A program made the position numbers and the translations under genes. A DNA stretch of 16,267 nucleotides, taken from contig DAIERN010000011.1 of NCBI GenBank assembly GCA_027346765.1, positions 1 to 16,267 on the forward strand, in the 5' to 3' direction. The stretch is from Chloroflexota bacterium. GTDB lineage: Bacteria > Chloroflexota > Limnocylindria > Limnocylindrales > CSP1-4. Under the pieces are notes generated by a model. The model saw only the letters and a program-made list of their open reading frames with translations, was not told the DNA's origin and ran no database searches. Of the stretch, positions 7,059-14,067 are shown in pieces (the stretch's first letter is position 1; each line of letters starts with the position of its first letter).

Positions 7059-8215
7059 TGGAACGCATTCTCATCCTGGGCGGCGGGGTTGGCGGCACCA
7101 TCGTCGCCAACCTCCTGTCCCGGAAGCTGCGCCGTCAGATCGACGACGAGGAGGTCGAAGTGACCGTCGTCGACCAGTCGGGCAATCACCTCTACCAGCC
7201 GGGCTTCATGTACATCACGTTCGGCAATGAGCAGGAGAAGAACCTCTCGCGGCCTGAGCGATCGCTGATCGACAGCCGCGTCAAGCTCGTCGTCGATGAG
7301 GTGACGCACGTCGATGCGACGGCGCACAACGTGACTCTCGCGAGCGGCGCGACCCTGCCGTACGACCAGCTGGTGCTGGCCACCGGCTCGCGCATCGCGC
7401 CCGAGGAGATCGCCCATTTCGACACTGAGGCGCACCACTTCTACACCGCCCAGGCGGCGCGCAATCTGCGCGCAGCGCTCGACGCGTTCAGCGGCGGCTC
7501 GATCGTGGTGGGCATCGCCGGCATGCCCTACAAGTGCCCGCCGGCGCCACTCGAAGTGTCATTCCTGATCGAGGCTGAGCTACGAGCTCGCGGCCTGCGT
7601 GACAAGTCACAGGTTCACTTCTGCTCGCCCATCGGCCGCGCCTTCACCATCGAGACGGTCAGCGAGATGGCGACGCCGGTGCTCGAGGAAAAGGGCATCG
7701 AGCTGCACACGTTCTTCAACGTCGAGGCAATCGATCCCGAGCGCAAGGTCGTGCAGAGCCTCGAGGGCGAGGAGCTGCACTACGACCTGCTCGTCCTGGT
7801 GCCGCCGCATCACGGCGCCCAATTCCTGATCGACTCCGGCCTGGCGCCCGCTCCGGGCGGCTGGCTGCCGACCGACCACCACACCCTCCAGGTGGGCGGA
7901 CGGCCCGACGTCTACGCCCTGGGCGACGCGACCGACCTGCCCCTATCCAAGGCCGGCTCGACGGCACACTTCGAGGCGCCCATCGTGGCCGAGCGGATCG
8001 CCGCCTGGGTCACGGGCAAGCCGCTCAACGAGAAGCGCGGCAATTACACCGGTCAGGTGATGTGCTTCTTCGAGATCGGCGACGGCAAGGGCACGCTGCT
8101 GCGCTTCGACTACGACCATCCGCCGCGGCCGCCCAAGCCCAATCGCATCTGGCACCTGGGCAAGGTGCTGTTCAACAAGACCTACTGGCACACCGTGCCG
8201 CGCGGCCGCGTCTGA
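7058..8215 (+). CDS. Sulfide:quinone oxidoreductase / flavocytochrome c sulfide dehydrogenase-type FAD flavoprotein
   Basis: A 385-residue two-dinucleotide-binding-domain flavoprotein. It has an N-terminal ILGGGVGG FAD site, LYQPGFMY, the ATGSR motif at 109-112, YKCPPAP (Cys160), HFCSPIGRAFT (Cys189), the second FAD motif YALGDATDLP (286-295), and VMCFFEI (Cys336). The C-terminal helix (RIWHLGKVLFNKTYW) resembles the membrane-attaching tail of SQRs. Cys160 and Cys336 match the redox disulfide pair shared by SQR and FCSD. The additional peripheral cysteine of many SQRs, near residue 125-130, is absent. Predicted role is sulfide or persulfide oxidation with electrons to quinone, producing sulfane sulfur for the DsrE/TusA proteins encoded upstream. 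A related polysulfide or CoA-persulfide reductase activity cannot be excluded. It closes the operon. Confidence 0.85.
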   Translation: MERILILGGGVGGTIVANLLSRKLRRQIDDEEVEVTVVDQSGNHLYQPGFMYITFGNEQEKNLSRPERSLIDSRVKLVVDEVTHVDATAHNVTLASGATLPYDQLVLATGSRIAPEEIAHFDTEAHHFYTAQAARNLRAALDAFSGGSIVVGIAGMPYKCPPAPLEVSFLIEAELRARGLRDKSQVHFCSPIGRAFTIETVSEMATPVLEEKGIELHTFFNVEAIDPERKVVQSLEGEELHYDLLVLVPPHHGAQFLIDSGLAPAPGGWLPTDHHTLQVGGRPDVYALGDATDLPLSKAGSTAHFEAPIVAERIAAWVTGKPLNEKRGNYTGQVMCFFEIGDGKGTLLRFDYDHPPRPPKPNRIWHLGKVLFNKTYWHTVPRGRV

Positions 8216-8265
8216 CCGCGTCTGACTCGCGCCGGAATGGCGCCAAGTGAATACGCACATCCCTC

Positions 8266-8312
8266 CCGACGGCGGTCGTCCCGCAGCGCGACCGTCGTCG
8301 GACTTTGTCTGT
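8266..8312 (+). terminator. Intrinsic terminator of the sulfur operon
   Basis: CCGACGGCGGTCG (8266-8278) pairs with CGACCGTCGTCGG (8289-8301). This is a 13-bp stem with one G-U pair and a 10-nt loop, followed by ACTTTGTCTGTT. It lies 50 nt after the flavoprotein stop and just before the convergent hydrolase stop. No T-tract is present on the minus strand, so it acts in the plus direction. Confidence 0.82.
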
Positions 8313-8319
8313 TAGCTAG

Positions 8320-9243
8320 TTAATCGGCCAGGCTGGCGAGGATGTCCGGCCAGTACCGGTAGAGCAGGTGATGCCCTTCGTCGGGGTACATGCGCAGGCT
8401 GGCGCCGGGGATGACCTCGGCCAGATGGGTCGCCATGGTCATTGGGACGGTGTCATCGCGGCCACCCTGCCAGATGGTCACCGGCACGCGCAGCTCGGCC
8501 GGCTCGAAGCCCCACGGCCTGCTCAGGACGAGTGCCTCGTCGTACATGCCGCGGCCGCCCTGGCGATACAGCTCGGCCGAGTTGGCGATCATCCGGCTGC
8601 GCAGCTCGGGTTCGGCGAGAACCGCCTGATCGGCAGCGCACATGTCTGCCACGGACTTCTCGAAGAACTTCTCGGCGTCACTGCGCTGGCCGCGGCCCCA
8701 GTGCCACATGGCCAGGCGGATGATCCATGGCGCGCGATTGGCGAAGCGCACTGCGTGGCGATCGCGCCAGCGCAGGTAGCCCGGGTCGGTTGGCTTGGCC
8801 AGCGGCGCCGCCGGGCTAACGGCCGCGATGGCGTCGACGCGCGAGCCCATCACGAGCCCGCACGCAAGGCCGTACGGTCCACCGCCGGACCAGGCGACGA
8901 TCTTGAACCGCTCGATGCCCAGGTGGTCGGCCAGCTCGGCGACGTCGCTGGGCCACTCCAGCAGCGAGCGTCCGGGCTGCGGCTCGGACAGGCCAATGCC
9001 CGGCCGATCGACCGCGATCAGCCGCAGGCCGTGGTCGAGCGCCGGGCCGTCGGGCGGGCAGACGATGCGCGTGGTGCCAAAGCCGTGGAAGAAGAAGACC
9101 GGTTTGCCGTGCGGATTGCCCGACTCGGACCAGCCCAGCCGACGACCGTCGGCCAAGCGCAGCAGATGGTCTTCAGGACGCGGGCCCCGCTCGACTTCAC
9201 GCGTTCGAACGGCTGGCCGCGCCGGCGCTGGAATCGCGGTCAA
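8320..9243 (-). CDS. Alpha/beta-hydrolase fold protein
   Basis: A 307-residue alpha/beta hydrolase. The oxyanion-hole segment is FFFHGFGTTR (residues 50-59) and the strand with DRPGIGLSEP follows. The nucleophile elbow is AWSGGGP with Ser119. The acid is probably Asp263 in GGRDDTVP and the base His291 in DEGHHLLY, completing the triad. A cap region of about 100 residues sits between strands 6 and 7. Substrate cannot be predicted. No signal peptide is evident, so it is likely cytoplasmic. The start appears to be a TTG at 9243, supported by GGGAG 5 nt upstream and by the absence of an ATG or GTG before the conserved core; a later TTG (Leu30) is possible. It is transcribed alone, divergently from the aquaporin. 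Confidence 0.88.
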   Translation of the reverse strand: MTAIPAPARPAVRTREVERGPRPEDHLLRLADGRRLGWSESGNPHGKPVFFFHGFGTTRIVCPPDGPALDHGLRLIAVDRPGIGLSEPQPGRSLLEWPSDVAELADHLGIERFKIVAWSGGGPYGLACGLVMGSRVDAIAAVSPAAPLAKPTDPGYLRWRDRHAVRFANRAPWIIRLAMWHWGRGQRSDAEKFFEKSVADMCAADQAVLAEPELRSRMIANSAELYRQGGRGMYDEALVLSRPWGFEPAELRVPVTIWQGGRDDTVPMTMATHLAEVIPGASLRMYPDEGHHLLYRYWPDILASLAD

Positions 9244-9271
9244 TGACGCTCCCGGCTGACGTTGTCATGCG

Positions 9272-9277
9272 TAGTAT
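9272..9277 (+). promoter_or_regulatory. Candidate -10 element of the aquaporin gene
   Basis: TAGTAT fits TANNNT in the 71-nt gap between the divergent hydrolase and aquaporin starts. A start site near 9284 would leave a leader of about 31 nt containing the strong ribosome binding site AGGAGG (9305-9310). No convincing -35 box is seen. Confidence 0.35.
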
Positions 9278-9314
9278 GGCGATTGATCGCAACTTGAGGG
9301 AGTGAGGAGGTCAC

Positions 9315-10055
9315 ATGTTCAGCGGCTGGTCCGATCGTCGTGCGGTTGCCCCCATCGTCGCCGAGCTCGTGGGCACGTTCCTCTTCTTCTTCGTGGGCAT
9401 GGGCGCCGTAGCGAGCCTTGATCGTGCCGCGGCATCCGGTGGCGCGCTCGATGGCGCCGCTGGACTGATCGTCGTCGCCCTGGCCCACGGCGTCGTGCTG
9501 GCCGTCCTGGTCAGCGCCCTGGGCGCGATCAGCGGCGGCCACTTCAACCCGGCGGTGACCTTTGGCGTGTGGCTTGCCGGCAAGCTAGTCTGGCGCCGCG
9601 CGGCCGCCTACGTCGTGGCCCAGCTCATCGGCGCGCTGCTCGCGGCCATCGCACTGCGCGTCATCTTCAGCGCCACCGTCTCACCCAGCCTGGGCACGCC
9701 CGCGCTCGGAACGGGCATCGACGCTCTGGGGGGCATCCTGGTCGAGACCGTGCTCACGGTGATCCTGCTGACTGCCGTTTTCGGCACCGCCATCGACTCG
9801 CGCGCGCCCAAGATCGGCGGCCTCGCAATCGGCTTCGCGATCGCGGCCGACATTCTGATGGGCGGCCCGCTCACCGGCGCGGCAATGAACCCGGCGCGCT
9901 GGTTCGGCCCGGCGGCCGCCACCGGCATGTGGGACAACTGGTACGTGTGGATCATCGGCCCCCTCCTGGGCGCAGCGATCGTCGCCCTCGCCTATCGCTA
10001 CCTCTTCGCCGAAGAGGCGAGCCTCGCCCGGACGCCGGCCGAACCCATGGCCTAG
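9315..10055 (+). CDS. Aquaporin (MIP family channel)
   Basis: A 246-residue, six-helix MIP channel with both half-helix motifs, GGHFNPAVTFG (Asn78) and GAAMNPARWFGP (Asn192). By alignment to known MIPs, the four selectivity-filter positions are His58, Ile180, Ala189 and Arg195. That H-I-A-R combination resembles plant TIP channels rather than E. coli AqpZ (F-H-T-R) or GlpF. The surrounding ILMGGPLTGAAMNPARWFGP also looks TIP-like. It therefore may pass water together with small neutral solutes such as ammonia, urea or peroxide, which is an inference from the filter. AGGAGG 4 nt before the ATG fixes the start. Its stop codon shares the palindrome CTAG with the stop of the convergent TerB-like gene. 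Confidence 0.95.
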   Translation: MFSGWSDRRAVAPIVAELVGTFLFFFVGMGAVASLDRAAASGGALDGAAGLIVVALAHGVVLAVLVSALGAISGGHFNPAVTFGVWLAGKLVWRRAAAYVVAQLIGALLAAIALRVIFSATVSPSLGTPALGTGIDALGGILVETVLTVILLTAVFGTAIDSRAPKIGGLAIGFAIAADILMGGPLTGAAMNPARWFGPAAATGMWDNWYVWIIGPLLGAAIVALAYRYLFAEEASLARTPAEPMA

Positions 10056-10612
10056 CCGGCGGGTTTCTGCCCGCCCAGGCCGCGCATCATCTTGATCGCC
10101 GCGAGCTGGTCGGCGTGATTGCGCCGGATCTCATTGAGCTCATCGGTCGACAGGTCAAGCTCGTTCGCGATCTGGGTCAGTTCGGCTGTCTCGTCGGAAG
10201 TGATGGCGCCGTCCGCGGCAGCCACGCCGAAGCATGCCTCGACCGCCGCGCGGCGCTGTTCGGGCCCCGCGGCAGCGGCGAACTCGCGCGTCACGAGGTA
10301 GTCCTCCGTCCCGCCGTAAAGGTCAGCCTGGTTCTTGGCGATCTGCACCACTAGCACGGCCTGTGCCTCCGGCAGGCCGCCCATCTGGACGACGATCTGC
10401 TCCATCAGCCGCGTCTCGTCGGGGGTGACCGCGAGGTCGGCGTTGGCCGCGCGACTGAGCACGTAGGCGAAGCCGGCCAGGAAGCGGCGCCGCTCGGGCT
10501 CCACCTGTTCGAGCTGGGCCACGATGCGCCGCACGGTGGCCGTCTCAGTGTCGGCGACGCTCATCTTGTCGGCAGGAGCACCGCTCCCTTTGAGGAAACG
10601 CAGAAGTGCCAT
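10052..10612 (-). CDS. TerB-like domain protein
   Basis: A 186-residue, all-helical, acidic protein. It carries two TerB-type helix-loop signatures: ADLAVTPDETRLMEQIVVQM (58-77) and ADGAITSDETAELTQIANEL (133-152), each with the DxxxxxDE pattern. TerB domains are named after tellurite resistance, but most stand-alone copies have no established function and may bind metal or partner proteins. The ATG at 10612 is favoured because it opens the hydrophobic MALLRFLKGS helix; a longer frame reaching 10780 would run into the divergent lipoprotein. CATGCT lies 6 nt before the ATG, a poor -10 match. No ter genes are adjacent. The stop overlaps the aquaporin stop. Confidence 0.75.
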   Translation of the reverse strand: MALLRFLKGSGAPADKMSVADTETATVRRIVAQLEQVEPERRRFLAGFAYVLSRAANADLAVTPDETRLMEQIVVQMGGLPEAQAVLVVQIAKNQADLYGGTEDYLVTREFAAAAGPEQRRAAVEACFGVAAADGAITSDETAELTQIANELDLSTDELNEIRRNHADQLAAIKMMRGLGGQKPAG

Positions 10613-10671
10613 GATCTGAGCATGACACAGCGCGCTCGGAACCTGTGAGCCACGGCGAGCGTCACCCGCCC

Positions 10672-11424
10672 ATGACACGACGCTTCTACGTACCGACGTT
10701 CGCCCTCCTCGCCGCGCTGCTGCTCGTAGGCTGCGGACAAGCGGGCGCCAGACCGGCCCCCACCAACAGCCCTGGCCCAACGGCTTCGCCCTCGCCTGCT
10801 CCCTCCCCCAGCCAGCCGACCGTTACCGACGTCCAGCTCCCGGCGCAGGCCGCGGCGTTGGTGTTTGCCAGCCAGGGGATCAGTCGGCTGGGGCCATTGC
10901 AGCCTGACCTGATCGGCCAGTCCGCCTGGTATGAGGCGTCCGAGGACGCCACCGGATTTCTCGTGACGATCACCGCCGGATCGGGCGACTGCCAGGCCGG
11001 CTGCATCGAAAAGCACACCTGGCGCTACCACGTCGATCGCGACGGCACCGTCGCCATCCTGGGCGACGAGGGCGACGACGTCGGGCTGCCGTCGGCCACA
11101 GGCACCGCCGATGCAGTCACCCTGAACATCACCCTGAACGCCGGACCGGTCTGCCCGGTGGAGCGCAATCCGCCCGATCCGGCGTGCGCACCGCGACCCG
11201 TGGCCAATGTCGATGTGTTGGTTTATGACACGGCGCTCAACGAGGTCGCCCGGGTGACTTCGGACGCGACCGGCAGGGCTGCGCTGCAGCTGCCGCCGGG
11301 CGCCTACGTCGTGGCACCGTCAATCGTGCCCGACCTGATGGGTCAGGCGACGGCACAGGCGTTTGCGGCCGTGGGTGGCGATTCGGTCGGGCTCGTCTTC
11401 AGCTACGACACCGGCATCCGCTAG
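10672..11424 (+). CDS. Secreted lipoprotein with C-terminal beta-sandwich (carboxypeptidase-regulatory-like) domain
   Basis: A 250-residue predicted lipoprotein. It starts MTRRFYVPTFALLAALLLVGC, with a positive N-terminus, a hydrophobic core and the lipobox LVGC (Cys21 lipidated). A Pro/Ser/Thr-rich linker follows (about 25-48), then a globular part with Cys-containing DCQAGC near residue 107. The C-terminus is a Gly/Asp-rich beta domain (VDVLVYDTALNEVARV, then TGRAALQLPPGAYVV) resembling carboxypeptidase-regulatory or transthyretin-like folds. The ATG at 10672 is chosen because the signal peptide starts there; a GTG at 10645 is possible but adds a polar tail. I recognise no enzymatic motif. 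Function is unknown; it probably sits on the outer face of the membrane. Confidence 0.75.
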   Translation: MTRRFYVPTFALLAALLLVGCGQAGARPAPTNSPGPTASPSPAPSPSQPTVTDVQLPAQAAALVFASQGISRLGPLQPDLIGQSAWYEASEDATGFLVTITAGSGDCQAGCIEKHTWRYHVDRDGTVAILGDEGDDVGLPSATGTADAVTLNITLNAGPVCPVERNPPDPACAPRPVANVDVLVYDTALNEVARVTSDATGRAALQLPPGAYVVAPSIVPDLMGQATAQAFAAVGGDSVGLVFSYDTGIR

Positions 11425-11480
11425 CCGCAGGGGCATGGCATCGCGTCGCGTCGGCGCCAACGGAGCACCGGCGGCACCGC

Positions 11481-11486
11481 TAACCT
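11481..11486 (+). promoter_or_regulatory. -10 element of a probable leaderless thyX promoter
   Basis: TAACCT is followed by 8 nt and then the ATG at 11495, so transcription would begin at or within two bases of the start codon. There is no Shine-Dalgarno sequence. CAACGG lies 17 nt upstream of the hexamer at 11458-11463 but does not resemble TTGACA. Confidence 0.55.
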
Positions 11487-11494
11487 AACCGGCG

Positions 11495-12343
11495 ATGACG
11501 GTCGAGGCGGGCACGGTGAGCGCGACTCCCAGGAGCCCGGCGACGCGCGACCTGGGCATGAAGGCCACGCTGCTCTTCCCGACGCGCGAGATCGCGCAGC
11601 AGTACTACCTGCCGCTCATCTACACCGCGTGCCGGACGTGCTACAGCGAGCTCCAGCCGGACGACATCTTCGAGCGCGCGACGACCGGCCAAGTCGCGAC
11701 CGAGAAGCAGCAGGACCTGATACGGCGCGTCATCGAGTCGGGCCACGGCTCGACGATCGAGCACATCGTTTTCACCTTCGGCATCAGCGGCGTGACGCGC
11801 ACCCTGTCGCACCAGCTCGTGCGCCACCGCGCCGGCGTCGCGTTCGACCAGCAATCGCAGCGCTACCTGAACTACAAGAAGCCGTCGTACATGGTGCCCG
11901 GCTCGCTCCAGGACGCGCCGCCTGAGATGCGCGAGCACTTCACCGCGCAGATGGACGACTCGCTCGCGTTCTACGGCGAGATGCTCGAAGCGGGAATCCC
12001 CGGCGAGGACGCGCGCTTCGTGATGCCCAACGCGACGCGGACCAACCTCATCATGACCGCCAATCTGCGCTCACTCATCCACATGAGCGGCCTCAGGTTA
12101 TGCACGATGGCCCAATGGGAGATCCGCCGGCTGTTCCAGCTGATCCGGCACGAGGTGTTCAGCGTTTCGCCCTTCCTGGGCTCATTCCTGGCACCCAAGT
12201 GCGTGCCTCTTGGCTATTGCGACGAGGACCGCAACCGCGACGAGCACTGCCCCATCCGGCCGCACAAGGACAACGTCCTCGCCGCATGGGCTGAGAAGAA
12301 AGCCGCGGCAAAGGCTGCCGGTCGGGACCTGCCGACGATCTAG
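11495..12343 (+). CDS. thyX: Flavin-dependent thymidylate synthase
   Basis: A 282-residue ThyX, which makes dTMP from dUMP using methylene-tetrahydrofolate with FAD and NADPH, so it needs no DHFR-coupled ThyA. The GHGSTIEH block (83-90), the RHR motif (110-112) and SQRYLNY (121-127) form the flavin and dUMP site. The motif reads RHR-(8 residues)-S rather than the usual RHR-(7)-S. The C-terminal CVPLGYCDEDRNRDEHC has the Cys spacing seen in one ThyX branch. The first 20 residues are a family-variable extension before the conserved ATLLFPTRE. The start at 11495 is supported by the adjacent -10 hexamer. Its tail faces the convergent PNP gene, 24 bp away. Confidence 0.95.
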   Translation: MTVEAGTVSATPRSPATRDLGMKATLLFPTREIAQQYYLPLIYTACRTCYSELQPDDIFERATTGQVATEKQQDLIRRVIESGHGSTIEHIVFTFGISGVTRTLSHQLVRHRAGVAFDQQSQRYLNYKKPSYMVPGSLQDAPPEMREHFTAQMDDSLAFYGEMLEAGIPGEDARFVMPNATRTNLIMTANLRSLIHMSGLRLCTMAQWEIRRLFQLIRHEVFSVSPFLGSFLAPKCVPLGYCDEDRNRDEHCPIRPHKDNVLAAWAEKKAAAKAAGRDLPTI

Positions 12344-12367
12344 CGGCTCTCGCGTGCAGGGCGTTGG

Positions 12368-13204
12368 CTAGCTGGCGCCGACCTGGCGAACGAAGTTCCG
12401 AATCAGCGCCTGGAAGCGCGACCCGGCCTCAGCGGCTGCCGCCAGGACCTCCTCGTGCGATAGCGGCTCGCCGGTGATGCCCGCTCCTGGATTGGTGACG
12501 AGCGACACGCCCACGACCTCGGCGCCGGCCCAGCGCGCGACGATCGCCTCGAGCACGGTCGACATGCCAACTGCATCGGCGCCGAGCGTCCGCAGCATGC
12601 GCACCTCGGCCGGGGTCTCGTAGGTGGGGCCGGTGAGCCCGGCGTAGACGCCCTCTTCGAGCGTTACCGCCTCGAGGGCCGCGGCCTTGCGCATGAGACC
12701 GCCCAACCGCGGGCTCCAGGCATTCACGAGATCGGGGAAGCGCGGCCCCAGTGCGTCGTCGTTGGCGCCCATCAGCGGGCTGCGGCCGGTGAGGTTGAGA
12801 TGGTCGGTGATCAGCATCAGCGTGCCCGCCGGCCAATCCACGCGGATCCCGCCCGCCGCGTTGCTCAGAACGATCACCTCCGCGCCCAGGCGGCGCATCA
12901 GCAGCACCGGTTCGACAACCAGGCGCTCCGAGTTGCCCTCGTACAGATGGAGACGGCCCTGCAGGCAGACCACGGGCACTCCGTCAAGATGGCCCAGCAG
13001 CAGCCGACCGGCGTGACCCGGCGCCGACGCGGCCGGCCAGCCGGGCAGGTCAGCAAAGGGAACGGCAACGGCGTCGGTGAGGGCATCGGCCAGACCGCCC
13101 AGACCCGATCCCAGGACGATGCCCACCCGGGGCACGAGATCTGTCCTGGCGCGGACTGCGGGCTCGAGCGCGTCGAGCCGCTGCGAGAAAGATGGGCTGC
13201 TCAT
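12368..13204 (-). CDS. punA: Purine nucleoside phosphorylase (trimeric type)
   Basis: A 278-residue protein of the low-molecular-mass trimeric PNP/MTAP class. It phosphorolyses inosine or guanosine to base and ribose 1-phosphate for purine salvage. Motifs are GIVLGSGLGGLAD (phosphate-binding Ser), GHAGRLLLG, GRLHLYEG (catalytic His), SNAAGG, TGPTYETPAE, GADAVGMSTVLEA, and the base-site Asn in VTNPGAG. Length is normal for the class. The ATG at 13204 has no ribosome binding site, but TATGCT lies 6 nt upstream, indicating a leaderless mRNA. It is transcribed toward thyX and lies next to a DnaA-box-like cluster. Confidence 0.94.
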   Translation of the reverse strand: MSSPSFSQRLDALEPAVRARTDLVPRVGIVLGSGLGGLADALTDAVAVPFADLPGWPAASAPGHAGRLLLGHLDGVPVVCLQGRLHLYEGNSERLVVEPVLLMRRLGAEVIVLSNAAGGIRVDWPAGTLMLITDHLNLTGRSPLMGANDDALGPRFPDLVNAWSPRLGGLMRKAAALEAVTLEEGVYAGLTGPTYETPAEVRMLRTLGADAVGMSTVLEAIVARWAGAEVVGVSLVTNPGAGITGEPLSHEEVLAAAAEAGSRFQALIRNFVRQVGAS

Positions 13205-13210
13205 TCGCGG

Positions 13211-13216
13211 AGCATA
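13211..13216 (-). promoter_or_regulatory. -10 element of a probable leaderless PNP promoter
   Basis: On the minus strand TATGCT is followed by CCGCGA and then the ATG at 13204. The distance places +1 at the A of the start codon. The same hexamer appears upstream of the RDD gene. Confidence 0.6.
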
Positions 13217-13341
13217 AAGAAACGCCCGGAGAGACCTGCCGAGCCTCGTTGCGCCTTTGATGTGATCTCAGCGCTCGAGCGTCTCGCGGCCCCTCCGGGC
13301 AAGACCTAAGTTAGGGTCAGGCGGCTACCCGGTCAACGCGC

Positions 13342-13405
13342 TTATCCACTGATTTGGGCGATTGTGCCCAGATCTATCCACAATCGGAAAGCGACGTGTG
13401 GATAA
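13342..13405. promoter_or_regulatory. Cluster of three DnaA-box-like sites
   Basis: TTATCCACT (13342-13350) has 8 of 9 consensus bases, CTATCCACA (13374-13382) has 8 of 9, and TGTGGATAA (13397-13405) is a perfect inverted TTATCCACA. They lie within 64 bp of the 260-nt gap between the PNP and RDD genes. TGGGC/GCCCA (13355-13359/13366-13370) forms a small hairpin between the first two. Nearby, CCTAAGTTAGG (13305-13315) is a near-palindrome. No AT-rich unwinding element and no dnaA, dnaN or rpmH gene is visible, so this may be a DnaA regulatory or titration site rather than an origin. Confidence 0.55.
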
Positions 13406-13409
13406 AGAA

Positions 13410-13437
13410 GAACCCCGCCGCTCACGCGACGGGGTTC
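13410..13437 (-). terminator. Intrinsic terminator after the RDD gene
   Basis: GAACCCCG (13410-13417) pairs with CGGGGTTC (13430-13437), with three more inner pairs after one mismatch and a TCAC loop. On the minus strand the hairpin is followed by TTCTTTATCC. It begins 27 nt after the RDD stop and separates that gene from the DnaA-box region, whose innermost box overlaps its tail. Confidence 0.75.
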
Positions 13438-13464
13438 CTTGTTCGCTCTGGTTCGAGCCGCGGG

Positions 13465-14067
13465 CTAGCCCTTGGCGACGACCGTCTTCGCGTACGTGTC
13501 GTGCAGACCCTGGCGGGTCGGGCTCGACGCGGTCGTGTAGATCAGGTACAGGTAGTAGACGAACACGACGATGCCCAGGATGAGGCCGATGCCCCAGCCG
13601 TAGATGGAGCTGAGCACGGCCGGCGCGCCCAGCAGCAGCCAGCGATTGATCGCTGCCCCCTGCGAAACGGGCTGGCCGGTTGACGCATCGCGGACGCTCA
13701 GCTTCATGACCTTGTAGCCGACCGTGCCACCCATGCGGGTCCACATGCCGACGAAGTAAGCCGCGCTGATGATCAGCATCACGACGACGGTGGCCAGGCT
13801 GCTCATCAACGAGGGCACCTTGACGCTTACCCCGAAGATGCCGCCCAGCAGCTCCTCGCCCAAGATCCCGGTCATGATCGAGGCGACGATCGCGCCGATG
13901 ATGCCCAGGATCAAGAAATCGATGAAGGCCGCGATGGCACGATCCGTGAAGTCGGCCAGTGCGACGCCGCCCGGGCCCGGCTTGGTGCCGCGCGCGGTCA
14001 AGTTGTTCGTCCATGACGGCATGCCGGACGGCGGCTGCCCGCCCTGCCCGGGCTGGTTCATGCTCAC
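13465..14067 (-). CDS. RDD family membrane protein
   Basis: A 200-residue protein with a Pro/Gly/Gln-rich cytoplasmic N-terminus (about 35 residues) and four hydrophobic helices: AAFIDFLILGIIGAIVASI, VVVMLIISAAYFVGMW, and two near the C-terminus (WLLLGAPAVLSSIYGWGIG and LILGIVVFVYYLYLIY). The RDD signature is present as DRAIAAFIDFL in helix 1, the RMGGTVGYKVMKLSVRD loop, and SPTRQGLHDTYAKTVVV at the end. RDD proteins are of mostly unknown function; some take part in ion or solute transport. The GTG at 14067 is favoured because AGGAGGAGAG lies about 8-11 nt upstream; the ATG at 14061 is an alternative. TATGCT at 14168-14173 is a candidate -10. Confidence 0.85.
   Translation of the reverse strand: MSMNQPGQGGQPPSGMPSWTNNLTARGTKPGPGGVALADFTDRAIAAFIDFLILGIIGAIVASIMTGILGEELLGGIFGVSVKVPSLMSSLATVVVMLIISAAYFVGMWTRMGGTVGYKVMKLSVRDASTGQPVSQGAAINRWLLLGAPAVLSSIYGWGIGLILGIVVFVYYLYLIYTTASSPTRQGLHDTYAKTVVAKG

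Noticed and set aside
8368..9246. Long plus-strand open frame antisense to the hydrolase
   Set aside because: The minus strand carries an intact catalytic triad, while this frame shows no motif and has the composition of a shadow frame.
13450..13460. GGTTCGAGCC resembling a tRNA T-loop
   Set aside because: There is no acceptor stem, anticodon arm or CCA end around it, and it lies at the end of the RDD gene next to its terminator.
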